Origin: VMFW01 sp038058095
GTDB lineage: Bacteria > Patescibacteriota > Minisyncoccia > UBA6257 > 2-01-FULL-56-20
Assembly (NCBI GenBank): GCA_038058095.1
Contig: JBBUBW010000007.1
Span: forward strand, 1-11,736
Direction: 5' to 3'
DNA: 11,736 bases
Positions 5,642 through 11,736 of the stretch are shown here, piece by piece (within the stretch, counting starts at the first letter, position 1; each line of letters begins with the position of its first letter). A program made the position numbers and the translations under genes. A model generated the notes under the pieces. It had not been told where the DNA came from. It did not search any database and worked only from the letters and a program-made list of their open reading frames with translations.

Positions 5642-6442
5642 TTAATACCCCCATCCGCTGAATTTATGAGTATTCCCGTCATCAGAGAGATAGCTATCTA
5701 TTTTCCATTCGTTATTTTCTTTGGCTAGTACTATATAGGCGATATACGGAATTGACGGGCTGGGACTCAATTCGCTCCCTATACCATGTGCTTGGTAACT
5801 GCGTTGTTCTTCTACTTTTACGGCACAAGAACCAGATTCATTCCCGCTCGATTGCTCCAATATCTTGTAAGATGATTGCATAAAATTAGTCAGACCAGTA
5901 TTGTAAAGCCTTGGGCCGGCTGCATCGCTTCCTAAAAGGGACTCGTAGGATACGGAGTCTCCCGGGTTTCTAGGTTGAGTGAAAAGTTTCAGAATACCAA
6001 GAGAATCTCGTTTTGTTTGTAAATCTTCAAAAGTTTTTACAACATTGACGATATTCTCTTTTTCCTTAGCGCAGATATCCGTGGCATTAAGAATCGGAAC
6101 CCAACCTTTTTTGAAATCTTTACCGCAAACTTCCTCGAATGTTTTTCCGGGTGGCACGTAGTCGCATGCTTGGTTATGACACGGTTTTCCGGTTTTAGTT
6201 TCGCAGTCTCCTTGGGTTTTGAAAACTTCTTTCTTACAATAGCCGATTGAATCTGCAATCTTGGGATTAGTTATGCAGGTATAACCGGCTGGGCATGCGA
6301 TTCCACTAATTCCCCCACACTCAATTTTTGATTCGGGCGGGTTTTGGGTTTTGTTTTTAAAAGCAAAATATCCCAGTCCGGCGGCGATTACGACGACTAA
6401 AATTACAACAGCGATATTGGCAAAGCCTTTATTGTTTTTCAT
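5642..6442 (-). CDS. Membrane-anchored Cys-rich protein with NTF2-like C-terminal domain
   Basis: A 266-aa paralogue of the 3332-4180 protein. The first about 88 residues are about 80% identical: KGFANI anchor, hydrophobic segment (9-28), KNKTQNPPES linker and the Cys-rich module with cysteines at 42, 50, 56, 69, 80 and 88. After that the proteins diverge completely. Here residues about 128-260 (VVKTFEDLQTKRDSLGILKLF near the start, IPYIAYIVLAKENNEWKIDSY near the end) look like an NTF2-like/DUF4878-type ligand-binding or scaffold domain. The gene begins 17 nt after the DUF2283 gene and may be co-transcribed with it. No lipobox and no Shine-Dalgarno site are visible. Function unknown; location is predicted to be the outer face of the cell membrane. 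Confidence 0.75.
   Translation of the reverse strand: MKNNKGFANIAVVILVVVIAAGLGYFAFKNKTQNPPESKIECGGISGIACPAGYTCITNPKIADSIGYCKKEVFKTQGDCETKTGKPCHNQACDYVPPGKTFEEVCGKDFKKGWVPILNATDICAKEKENIVNVVKTFEDLQTKRDSLGILKLFTQPRNPGDSVSYESLLGSDAAGPRLYNTGLTNFMQSSYKILEQSSGNESGSCAVKVEEQRSYQAHGIGSELSPSPSIPYIAYIVLAKENNEWKIDSYLSDDGNTHKFSGWGY
6332..6385. repeat. 54-bp exact direct repeat, copy 2
   Basis: Second copy of the block at 4070-4123, in the same frame and position of the paralogous gene. Similarity continues at a lower level on both sides over roughly 260 bp. Confidence 0.9.
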
Positions 6443-6459
6443 AGCTTTGGAGTGATTGA

Positions 6460-6699
6460 TTATTTTACCGAAACTGGAATTTCAGAGGCGCGGGAGAAAT
6501 CTTTGAGAGTTTTAAGGTTGCCGTGGAAATTATCGAAGTTGAAACCATAGATATTTAATTTAACAATCCTGCCGTTTTTATCGTAATCAACGACAACATT
6601 TCCCTGAATATCAGAGTCAACACTTTTAGTTTTTTTTATTTCTAGTGAAAGAACCTTACTTTCACGGTCATATGAAATTTTAGCTTGGTTTTTGTTCAT
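6460..6699 (-). CDS. DUF2283 family protein, putative antitoxin
   Basis: A 79-aa protein. The pattern YDRESKVLSLEI (10-21) ... GNVVVDYDKNGRIVKLNIYGF (about 33-53) is the DUF2283 signature, a small beta-rich fold. Its ATG overlaps the TGA of the upstream DUF4258 gene by 4 nt (ATGA), so translation is coupled. DUF2283 genes are commonly paired with DUF4258 genes in bacterial and archaeal genomes and have been proposed as toxin-antitoxin modules. The assignment as antitoxin is by analogy only. Confidence 0.8.
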   Translation of the reverse strand: MNKNQAKISYDRESKVLSLEIKKTKSVDSDIQGNVVVDYDKNGRIVKLNIYGFNFDNFHGNLKTLKDFSRASEIPVSVK

Positions 6700-6944
6700 A
6701 AATATTTTTTAATTTTCGATGTTTCTATAACGGTTATAATTTTAAATTTATTGCCGCTCGTTTCTCCAATAATTATAAGAAGGCGGGCTTTGTTTCTATT
6801 TTTGTAGAGTTTTTTAATTAACAACCTATCAGCGTCATCATATAACACTTTAGAAGGACTACGCAAGGCGTTTTCTAAGGCACTTTTAGAAATTGAACGC
6901 TCGACCATCCGCTTTCTAGCGTGATCAGTCAGAATATAGTCCAT
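6696..6944 (-). CDS. DUF4258 family protein, putative toxin
   Basis: An 82-aa basic protein. LTDHARKRMVERSIS (5-19), with its His-Ala-x-x-Arg-Met-xx-Arg pattern, and the C-terminal beta strands (RLLIIIGE, KFKIITVIET) are the DUF4258 pattern, related to RelE/BrnT-like small RNase folds. It is first in a two-gene unit with DUF2283. A TATAAT lies 6 nt before the ATG, with GGAGA directly abutting the start codon. The RNase toxin role is proposed for the family and not evident from this sequence alone. Confidence 0.8.
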   Translation of the reverse strand: MDYILTDHARKRMVERSISKSALENALRSPSKVLYDDADRLLIKKLYKNRNKARLLIIIGETSGNKFKIITVIETSKIKKYL

Positions 6945-6950
6945 TCTCCA

Positions 6951-6956
6951 ATTATA
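6951..6956 (-). promoter_or_regulatory. -10 hexamer of the DUF4258/DUF2283 unit
   Basis: Perfect TATAAT on the minus strand immediately after the livF stop codon and 6 nt before the DUF4258 ATG. No good -35 is found 16-18 nt upstream. If used, the mRNA would be leaderless; GGAGA (6949-6945) would then lie in untranscribed DNA. Confidence 0.45.
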
Positions 6957-7682
6957 CTAAATTTTGCCCAAAAATACTTTTTCCAATCTGTCCCCTGTTA
7001 TAAGGGATTTGGGGTTGGTTTCTATGATGACGATTTTGCCTTTATCTAAGACATAAACGCGGTTTGAAATTTCGAGCAAGGATTTAATATTGTGCTCGAC
7101 AACCATAATCGCAGTTCTACGTTTTGTATTAATTTCTCGAATTTTTTCAAAAACTTCTTTGACTATTTTGGGAGCAAGGCCAAGCGAGGGTTCGTCGAGA
7201 AGTAAAACTTTAGGGTCAACCATTAGTCCACGAGCTAAAGCGAGCATTTGTTGTTGGCCTCCGGATAACGAGCCCGATTTTTCTTTGCGCTTGGTTTTTA
7301 GAGCTGGGAAAATATCCATCACTTCGGCGATACGATTTTTTACGAGAGCTTTATCTTTAATCACAAAACCGCCCACTTCTAAATTTTCCTCAATAGTCAG
7401 ATGAGTAAACACCCTCCTTCCTTGCGGAACGAAGGCAATGCCCATTTTTACGATTTCATGCGAGATGGGTTTTACCGGTTTTTCATGCCAGAGAACTTTG
7501 CCGGATTCAATCGGCGCAAGACCAAAAATAGATTTCAAAACCGTGGATTTGCCAGCACCATTGGGGCCCATTAGGGCAACGATTTCACCTTCATCGATTT
7601 CAAGGCTAACTCCATCAAGAGCTTTGACACCTCCGTAGTGGACGTGGATATTTTCAATTTTTAATAAAATTTCCTTTTCCAT
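6957..7682 (-). CDS. livF: Branched-chain amino acid ABC transporter, ATP-binding protein LivF
   Basis: A 241-aa ATPase subunit of the hydrophobic amino acid importer. It shows Walker A GPNGAGKS (39-46), Q-loop Q87 in FVPQGRR, ABC signature LSGGQ (139-143), Walker B VLLLDE (159-164) and H-loop H197. FVPQGRRVFTHLTIEENL is characteristic of LivF rather than LivG. The ATG at 7682 is chosen over the upstream TTG at 7694 because GGAG (7692-7689) lies 6 nt before it and the protein then starts one nt after the livG stop. It is the last gene of the importer unit; the TAG stop abuts the -10 of the next gene pair. Confidence 0.95.
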   Translation of the reverse strand: MEKEILLKIENIHVHYGGVKALDGVSLEIDEGEIVALMGPNGAGKSTVLKSIFGLAPIESGKVLWHEKPVKPISHEIVKMGIAFVPQGRRVFTHLTIEENLEVGGFVIKDKALVKNRIAEVMDIFPALKTKRKEKSGSLSGGQQQMLALARGLMVDPKVLLLDEPSLGLAPKIVKEVFEKIREINTKRRTAIMVVEHNIKSLLEISNRVYVLDKGKIVIIETNPKSLITGDRLEKVFLGKI

Positions 7683-7683
7683 T

Positions 7684-8418
7684 TTAATCTCCAAGGTAGG
7701 CTTCGATGACTTCTTTCCTCTTTAGGACTTCTTCAGGTTTACCTTCGGCTAAAAGTTTTCCGGAATCCATGACAAAAACATAATCGGAAAGCTCGCGGAT
7801 TAGACCCATATCATGCTCGATTAAAATTATGGTCTTGCCTTCTTTTTTTAATTCTTCCATGACCGAAACGACAATTTTTCTCATTTCAGGAAAGAGGCCG
7901 GCGAAAGGTTCGTCAAATAAATAAATTTCCGCTTTCATGGCGAGCGCCCGGACGATTTCTAGAAGTTTCCGCTGGCCGTACGAAAGATTGACGGCTAAAT
8001 CATTTTTCTTTTCCCAAAGATTTACTTTTTTTAATAATTCTTCGGCGATTTTTAAGTGATAGTTGGTGTGCTTGTCGAAAATAGCTTTAAAAACTTGGCG
8101 CTCGGTTAAGACCACGAGGATGTTGTCCAAAACCGTCATCTGTTCAAAAAGGCGAATGGTTTGAAAGGTGCGGGTGATGCCGAAAGCGGGAGTTTCGTGA
8201 GGTTTTATTTTGGTTAATTTTTGAGATTCTTCAATGACCACTAATCCGCCGTCCATTTCGAGCATACCGCTTAGGGTGTTAATAAGAGTGGTTTTGCCGG
8301 AACCATTGGGACCGATAATGCTTGTGATTGTCCCCTTCTCGATTTTGATCGAGAGGTCGTCTACGGCGTAGACGCCATCAAAATGCTTTTTTAGATTTTT
8401 GGTTTCGATGGCTTTCAT
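7684..8418 (-). CDS. livG: Branched-chain amino acid ABC transporter, ATP-binding protein LivG
   Basis: A 244-aa ATPase subunit that pairs with LivF to power import. It shows Walker A GPNGSGKT (36-43), Q-loop Q86 in the LivG-type GITRTFQTIRLF (80-91), signature LSYGQ (145-149), Walker B IYLFDE (165-170) and H-loop H202. The C-terminal LAEGKPEEVLKRKEVIEAYLGD is typical. The ATG at 8418 is preferred to the TTG at 8439: it gives the family's usual N-terminus (MKAIETKNLKKHFDG) and starts one nt after the livM TAA. The ABC signature has Tyr instead of the common Gly, as in many LivG proteins. Confidence 0.95.
   Translation of the reverse strand: MKAIETKNLKKHFDGVYAVDDLSIKIEKGTITSIIGPNGSGKTTLINTLSGMLEMDGGLVVIEESQKLTKIKPHETPAFGITRTFQTIRLFEQMTVLDNILVVLTERQVFKAIFDKHTNYHLKIAEELLKKVNLWEKKNDLAVNLSYGQRKLLEIVRALAMKAEIYLFDEPFAGLFPEMRKIVVSVMEELKKEGKTIILIEHDMGLIRELSDYVFVMDSGKLLAEGKPEEVLKRKEVIEAYLGD
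7689..7692 (-). promoter_or_regulatory. Shine-Dalgarno site deciding the livF start
   Basis: GGAG on the minus strand, 6 nt before the ATG at 7682, inside the last codons of livG. It is the only well-spaced Shine-Dalgarno site I found in the window. Confidence 0.75.
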
Positions 8419-8419
8419 T

Positions 8420-9286
8420 TTAAAGTTTATATTTACCAATTAAGCCTTGAGGACGATATAACATCAAAACCACAAGAAGCAGGCCGTAGATTGCTTGGCG
8501 GGTTTGGGCGGCGATTTCTGACGGGAAACCGATGAAACGAAGGAACTCTGGAAAGGCAACTAAGATTAAAGCTCCAAGAAGCGATCCTTTGAGATTGCCT
8601 AATCCGCCTAAAACCACGATAGCTAAAATAAATACGGATTGCATTACATCAAAAGAAGCCGGGTTGATAAAAGTGATATAAGAAGCGAAAAGCGAGCCGC
8701 CGATAGCCGCCAGAGCACCGGAGATGGTGAAGATGGCTAATTTGTAGGAAAAAATATTGTAGCCAAAAACCTGAAGGGTTTTTTGATCTTCACGGATAGC
8801 TTTGAGGGCGCGGCCGAAAGAAGAATTAACAATAAAACGCGAGATAAAAAAAGTAATCACAAGAAAGGCAAGCGACAAAATCAGAAAATAGTTATTTTGG
8901 AAAAAACTGACACCGAAAAGACTGGGCTTGGGAATACCGGCGATGCCTAGCGGGCCGCGGGTTAGGTCATACCAATTAGTAAATACAGCTAAAACTAAAT
9001 AATTTAAACCAATGGTGCCTAAAACAAAATAGTCGCCCGACAAACGACTTAAGATAGCACCAATAATAAAACTCAAAATGCCGGACAAAACGATGCCGAT
9101 AATCAAAGAAGTGAAGAAGCCAAAACCAGCGTGGGCCATTAAGATACCGGTGGCGTAGGCGCCAATGCCGAAGAAGGCAGCGTGGGTGACGGAGAGAAGG
9201 CCGGTGTAACCCATCACTAAATTCAAGCTTAAGCTTAGAATCGCGTAGATGGCAAAAAGAATTAAAAGATGAATTAAATAGTCCAT
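8420..9286 (-). CDS. livM: Branched-chain amino acid ABC transporter, permease LivM
   Basis: A 288-aa integral membrane protein with about eight to nine hydrophobic segments. Family marks are SLNLVMGYTGLLSVTHAAFFGIGAY (20-44), TRGPLGIAGIP (109-119) and the coupling loop SSFGRALKAIREDQ (155-168) that contacts the ATPases. The size matches the short form of LivM without the N-terminal extension of the E. coli protein. It forms the heterodimeric channel with LivH. The ATG lies one nt after the livH TAA. Confidence 0.94.
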   Translation of the reverse strand: MDYLIHLLILFAIYAILSLSLNLVMGYTGLLSVTHAAFFGIGAYATGILMAHAGFGFFTSLIIGIVLSGILSFIIGAILSRLSGDYFVLGTIGLNYLVLAVFTNWYDLTRGPLGIAGIPKPSLFGVSFFQNNYFLILSLAFLVITFFISRFIVNSSFGRALKAIREDQKTLQVFGYNIFSYKLAIFTISGALAAIGGSLFASYITFINPASFDVMQSVFILAIVVLGGLGNLKGSLLGALILVAFPEFLRFIGFPSEIAAQTRQAIYGLLLVVLMLYRPQGLIGKYKL

Positions 9287-9287
9287 T

Positions 9288-10160
9288 TTATTTTTTCTTA
9301 TTCATTATTCCCTCCGGTTTAAAAAGTAGAAATAGAACTAGAAGACCGAAGGAGATGGCGGGCTTCCATTCGCCAGAAATTTTTAAAATTCCAAAATTCT
9401 CCACGAAACCAAGCAGGAAGGCACCTAAGAAGCCCCCATAGATATTGCCGATGCCGCCAATAATTGACGCAGTGGCTCCTTCGAGAACTATAACAAGGCC
9501 CATAGTTGGGCGAATGCCAGTATCAAAACCAATAAAAATTCCCGATAAGCCCGCGAGACAAGAACCTATAAAAAATATCCAAGAGATAATTTTATCGGTA
9601 TTGATGCCGATAATTTTCGAGACTTCTTCATCATCACTTACGGCTCGAACAGCTTTACCGAAGCCGGTTTTTTTAAGGACTAAAGCTAGCCCGATAAAAG
9701 CAACAATGGCAGTTATAAAAATTAGTCCCTGAATCCAAGTGAAGGTAGCTCCAAAAATTTCATAGGTTGTTGGACTTTGGGTGACATCGAGAATACTCTG
9801 AAATTGAGAGGTGAAGAGAATTGAAATCACGGCCTGAAGCATAGTGAAAATTCCCAGGGAAGCAACGAAAGAAACTAAATTCGAGGCTTTGTTGCGTCTT
9901 AGTTTTCTAAAGACGAGGTGATCAGAAAGATAACCAAAAATGCCGGCGATAAGAATGCCGGCGATAATACTAAGATAAAGATTGGAACCCAGCTGGTTAA
10001 ATAAGTAATAAACAGTGTACCCACCGATGGCTGCTAAGACGCCAGGAACCATGTTTACAAAACGAGTCGCTCCGTAAACTAGGTTGAAACCGAGAGTGAC
10101 GAGTGAGTAGATAGACCCGGCAATTAAGCTATTAACTATAATCTGAGGGATAATATCCAT
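9288..10160 (-). CDS. livH: Branched-chain amino acid ABC transporter, permease LivH
   Basis: A 290-aa membrane protein, close to the usual LivH length. Family marks are the N-terminal NSLIAGSIYSLVTLGFNLVY (10-29), the VNMVPGVLAAIGGY segment (35-48) in place of the usual N-F-A-H-G-E, the coupling loop KTGFGKAVRAVSDDEEVSKIIGI (164-186) and the glycine-rich ASIIGGIGNIYGGFLGAFLLG region (from about 232). It is the first gene after the hairpin 10192-10234, so its transcription depends on read-through from livK or on a weak promoter in the 89-nt gap. No Shine-Dalgarno site precedes the ATG. Confidence 0.94.
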   Translation of the reverse strand: MDIIPQIIVNSLIAGSIYSLVTLGFNLVYGATRFVNMVPGVLAAIGGYTVYYLFNQLGSNLYLSIIAGILIAGIFGYLSDHLVFRKLRRNKASNLVSFVASLGIFTMLQAVISILFTSQFQSILDVTQSPTTYEIFGATFTWIQGLIFITAIVAFIGLALVLKKTGFGKAVRAVSDDEEVSKIIGINTDKIISWIFFIGSCLAGLSGIFIGFDTGIRPTMGLVIVLEGATASIIGGIGNIYGGFLGAFLLGFVENFGILKISGEWKPAISFGLLVLFLLFKPEGIMNKKK

Positions 10161-10191
10161 TAGCGCGGTTAGGCAGTAATAGTATTAGAAT

Positions 10192-10234
10192 AAACAAAAA
10201 TCGCCCGAAACGGAAGCTTGGGCGATTTTTGTTT
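10192..10234 (-). terminator. Intergenic hairpin between livK and livH
   Basis: Perfect 15-bp inverted repeat (10192-10206 / 10220-10234) with a 13-nt loop, GC core GGGCGA and a following U-rich arm on the minus strand. As a partial terminator it would let livK be made in excess over the membrane subunits, a known pattern for binding-protein genes; that is inference. Confidence 0.75.
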
Positions 10235-10249
10235 TGCTAGATTCAAACT

Positions 10250-11380
10250 TTACTGAACTAAAATGATTTTGCCGTTCTGGAATTTCTTAATTGAGTAGTT
10301 GGCGCTAGAAAGATCACCTTTCTCATCTAAAGTATAAGTGTCGGCAATGCCTTGATAGTCTTTCACTTTGTAAAGTTCGACTTTAATCTTCGTGCTATCC
10401 ACACCAACTCGACCCATAATGTCGGCAAAGACTTTTAAGATGTCGTAACCTCGGCCACTGTAGGTATTCAACTCTTTATCGGCATTTTTTGCCTTCATCG
10501 CATCTACAAAGCTTTGGGCGTATTCCTTGGCGGCAGTGACAGAAAACATAGCGTCATTGGCGGCTTTGCCGGCGCCTTCGGCGATTTTCACATCATCCCA
10601 AGCATCACCACCGAAGATTGGAACTTTTACGCCGAGTTCTTGGAGTTGTTTTAGCCCGACAATACTAGCGTCGGAATAACCGAGAAAGTAGACAATATCG
10701 GGATTAGCGGCCTTAACTTTGGTAATCTGGGAACGGAGGTCGCGAGAGTCTTGTTGATAACCTTCTTCGGCTACAATTTTCCCTCCGCCATCAACAAAAT
10801 TCTGCTTAAAGACGCTCTCAATACCAGTACACCAATCGCTAAGGCAATAAAGAATGCCGACTTTATCTTTCTTCATCGTCTTAAGGAGATATTCGGCGGC
10901 GAATTTGCCCTGGAATAAATCAGAAGGAACAAAACGAAAGATATAATCGCCAGCTTCAGTAATTTTCGGATTAGTTGAGGCTGGAGAAACCAATGGAATT
11001 TTGGCTTGCTCAGCAATGGGAGTAATAGCTAAAGTTTCCGACGAACACAAACCTCCTACAATGGCGACAACTTTATCAACACTAACGAGTTTATTGCCAG
11101 CGTTAACGGCGGCCTTTGGATCACACTGGCCGTCCTCAAAAATAACTTCTATTTGCCTTCCTTTTACTCCGCCGGCGGTATTGATTTCATCGCGGGCCAC
11201 TTCGACTGCCGCGCGAAGATTTTCACCAATGCCGGCGGCATCCCCTGTTAGTGGCCCAACAAAGCCAATTTTAATCGGGCCGGTGCCGGTGTCTCCTCCC
11301 TTCTTTGAAAGAGAAACGCCAATGGCAATCACAACGACAATTACTATTAACCAAATTATGATTTTAACTGTTTTTGACAT
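10250..11380 (-). CDS. livK: Branched-chain amino acid ABC transporter, substrate-binding protein LivK
   Basis: A 376-aa type 1 periplasmic-binding-fold protein that captures the ligand outside the membrane. Residues 7-25 form an N-terminal hydrophobic anchor; no lipobox cysteine follows, so the protein is probably membrane-tethered or secreted. The mature domain begins at GPIKIGFVGPLTGDAAGIG. CSSETLAITPIAEQAKIPLV (112-131) followed by SPASTNP is the family's ligand region. C86 and C112 may form the LIVBP-type disulfide. The ATG at 11380 is chosen over a TTG at 11398, because the latter would run into the upstream palindromic element and adds only MVSQLK. The exact substrate (Leu/Ile/Val or another amino acid or amide) cannot be told from the sequence. 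Confidence 0.93.
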   Translation of the reverse strand: MSKTVKIIIWLIVIVVVIAIGVSLSKKGGDTGTGPIKIGFVGPLTGDAAGIGENLRAAVEVARDEINTAGGVKGRQIEVIFEDGQCDPKAAVNAGNKLVSVDKVVAIVGGLCSSETLAITPIAEQAKIPLVSPASTNPKITEAGDYIFRFVPSDLFQGKFAAEYLLKTMKKDKVGILYCLSDWCTGIESVFKQNFVDGGGKIVAEEGYQQDSRDLRSQITKVKAANPDIVYFLGYSDASIVGLKQLQELGVKVPIFGGDAWDDVKIAEGAGKAANDAMFSVTAAKEYAQSFVDAMKAKNADKELNTYSGRGYDILKVFADIMGRVGVDSTKIKVELYKVKDYQGIADTYTLDEKGDLSSANYSIKKFQNGKIILVQ

Positions 11381-11390
11381 TTTTAACTGT

Positions 11391-11479
11391 GATACCAATA
11401 TACGAATGCTTGCTAATGATACTAATAAATGCGAATTTTAAAATCCGAATAATTAGTGTTTCACTTGTATATTAGTGCT
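11391..11479. repeat. Palindromic AT-rich element upstream of livK
   Basis: About 89-bp imperfect palindrome centred on ATTTTAAAAT (11435-11444). The left arm shares an exact 18-nt block (11411-11428) with the element before the AsnRS-like gene, and the two left arms match at about 41 of 46 positions. Weak similarity continues outside (GTTGTTT...GAC). On the minus strand TTAGTA-17 nt-TATATT ends 16 nt before the livK ATG. Confidence 0.75.
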
Positions 11480-11530
11480 GTTGTTTCGACTTGTTTTATA
11501 TTATTTTTTTAATTAAACAAAGCGACCTTT

Positions 11531-11590
11531 CTCCTGTACTAATTTAGGAACTTAGCCCAGGATCACCCAATTCCTAAATTAGTTCAGGAG
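11531..11590. repeat. 20-bp inverted repeat with 20-nt loop
   Basis: Arms 11531-11550 (CTCCTGTACTAATTTAGGAA) and 11571-11590 are complementary at 19 of 20 positions. No U-run follows on either side, so it is not a standard terminator. Candidate mobile-element end pair, operator or RNA hairpin. Confidence 0.75.
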
Positions 11591-11671
11591 TTTGGTAATT
11601 TAAGTAGATTCTAGCAATTAGTTTTAAAAATGCAAATGTAGCGCTTAGTTAATTAAATACAGTCTTTCATA

Positions 11672-11730
11672 GCCCCGCCGATGGCGGGGCACAAGAATTT
11701 CTAAAGCTCACTCCTTCGCTAAGAAATTCT
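11672..11730. repeat. Two adjoining hairpins at the window end
   Basis: GCCCCGCC-GAT-GGCGGGGC (11672-11690) is a perfect 8-bp GC stem. AGAATTTCT (11694-11702) pairs with AGAAATTCT (11722-11730). Neither has a U-run. Together they look like part of a larger intergenic repeat that may continue past the window. Confidence 0.5.
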
Positions 11731-11736
11731 AGTGTG

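Larger units (their letters stand above)
11381..11736. other. Gene-free upstream region of livK
   Basis: About 356 bases without a supportable gene on either strand. They contain the palindromic element, the 20-bp inverted repeat and the paired hairpins; the remaining bases are AT-rich spacer. No tRNA or rRNA is visible. Confidence 0.7.

Noticed and set aside
7090..7638. Plus-strand open frames antisense to livF
   Set aside because: They mirror the codons of the well-supported livF gene on the other strand and show no own motif.
8419..8439. TTG start for livG overlapping livM
   Set aside because: The ATG at 8418 gives the family N-terminus and the same one-nt spacing as the other junctions.
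9445..9732. Plus-strand 95-aa frame inside livH
   Set aside because: Antisense shadow of a conserved permease gene.
11381..11398. TTG start giving livK six extra residues
   Set aside because: The ATG at 11380 gives a normal charged N-terminus before the hydrophobic segment; the extension falls in the repeat region.
11001..11441. Plus-strand 146-aa frame inside livK
   Set aside because: Antisense shadow; Pro/Thr-rich composition is that of a reversed binding-protein gene, and it runs into the palindromic element.

Overview
The window looks like chromosomal DNA from an uncultured bacterium of the Patescibacteria/CPR type, probably Parcubacteria-like. This is inference from several traits: a bacterial sigma factor and an HU protein sit beside archaeal-type enzymes; genes are short and tightly packed; surface proteins carry an N-terminal membrane anchor rather than a lipobox; Shine-Dalgarno sites are mostly absent; and the spacers are AT-rich and full of palindromes. 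TGA is used as a stop (for example at the sigma gene), so the window does not use the recoded TGA of some CPR lineages.

Left part (1-1980, + strand): a near-consensus promoter drives a three-gene unit made of an ECF-type sigma factor, a single-span membrane protein in the anti-sigma position, and an exported coiled-coil protein. It ends at a perfect 18-bp-stem bidirectional terminator. Converging on it from the right is an HU gene, whose predicted promoter overlaps the arm of a 118-bp inverted-repeat element.

Middle part (2515-6944, - strand): a pyruvoyl-dependent arginine decarboxylase preceded by a possible structured leader RNA; two membrane-anchored Cys-rich proteins that share an almost identical N-terminal module but carry unrelated C-terminal domains; an AsnRS-like catalytic core without the anticodon-binding domain, most likely an asparagine synthetase of the archaeal AS-AR type; and a DUF4258/DUF2283 pair resembling a toxin-antitoxin module.

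Right part (6957-11380, - strand): a complete ABC importer of the branched-chain (hydrophobic) amino acid family, livK-livH-livM-livG-livF. A terminator-like hairpin separates the binding protein from the other four genes, and the HM, MG and GF junctions are all TAA-A-ATG. The last 356 bases contain no gene but several palindromes.

The genes preceded by related AT-rich repeats carrying an ATTCGTATATTAGTATC-like motif are the arginine decarboxylase, the asparagine synthetase-like gene and livK. All three concern amino-acid nitrogen. This shared start-adjacent element, the leader RNA candidate at 3150-3260 and the domain-swapped paralogues are the most interesting observations.
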